Shown: one piece after another, positions 13,516 through 13,574 of the stretch
Position numbering within the stretch: the first letter of the stretch is position 1
Layout of the letters: the number at the start of each line of letters is the position of its first letter
NCBI GenBank assembly: GCA_910577765.1
Contig: CAJTOV010000099.1
Span: forward strand, 1 to 13,574
DNA from: an uncultured Lachnospiraceae bacterium
GTDB taxonomy: Bacteria; Bacillota; Clostridia; Lachnospirales; Lachnospiraceae
Direction of reading: 5' to 3'
DNA: 13,574 nt
Program-made: the position numbers and the translations under genes
Notes under the pieces: generated by a model
What the model saw: the letters and a program-made list of their open reading frames with translations, nothing else
What the model was told of the DNA's origin: nothing
Databases searched by the model: none

Positions 13516-13574
13516 GTTACAGTTCACGGGGCGGGGAAAACTGGACGAAAACAGACGTCAAGCTGGCTTGTAAG
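13516..13574 (+). repeat. Structured palindromic repeat, copy 4 (partial, left-hand end)
   Basis: The first 59 bases of the repeat, beginning GTTACAGTTCACGGGGC, are cut by the right edge of the window. The sequence matches the same part of copy 3 base for base as far as I can follow it. It is inserted directly upstream of the Walker B codons of the AAA-ATPase-like gene, and thus breaks that gene. Confidence 0.88.

Noticed and set aside
1..13574. CRISPR array
   Set aside because: The repeat copies are about 150 bp long, kilobases apart and in both orientations; there is no regular spacer pattern and no cas gene.

Overview
The window looks like chromosomal DNA from an anaerobic member of the Clostridia, most likely Lachnospiraceae-like. 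The reasons are the clostridial rnfCDGEAB gene order, strong AGGAGG ribosome binding sites, Gram-positive lipoproteins with Ala/Thr/Glu-rich linkers, GC-rich genes with AT-rich spacers, and covalent-FMN proteins. The genus cannot be fixed from the sequence alone.

Layout from left to right. Positions 1-71 are one end of a structured repeat. A DUF3798 lipoprotein gene (minus strand, 114-1352) has its own strong promoter. The complete Rnf operon rnfC-D-G-E-A-B (minus strand, 6883 down to 1806) has six genes separated by 2-16 bases and ends at a hairpin terminator. An AT-rich 863-base spacer follows, holding the candidate rnfC promoter, operator-like repeats and a strong terminator. A 736-residue membrane-anchored reductase (minus strand, 9957-7747) carries two covalent-FMN domains and a fumarate-reductase-type FAD domain, behind a perfect TTGACA-17-TATAAT promoter. 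A TctC-type solute-binding lipoprotein (minus strand, 11386-10298) is bracketed by two inverted copies of the 150-base repeat. A LysR-type regulator (plus strand, 11900-12814) converges on the remnant of an AAA-ATPase-like gene (minus strand, 12820-13515). That remnant is cut by a fourth repeat copy, which runs off the right edge.

How the genes may work together (inference): Rnf couples ferredoxin:NAD+ electron transfer to an ion gradient and has covalent FMN on RnfD and RnfG. The neighbouring reductase could use an external unsaturated carboxylate as electron sink, the TctC-like protein could bind that or a related carboxylate, and the LysR regulator could sense it. No tctA/tctB, apbE or electron-donor gene is visible for the last two proteins, so this remains a hypothesis.

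The most unusual item is the repeat. It is about 150 bases long, has imperfect terminal inverted repeats (GTTAC...GTAAC) and three internal hairpins, and occurs in four copies in 13.6 kb. One copy disrupts a gene, and both window ends lie inside copies.
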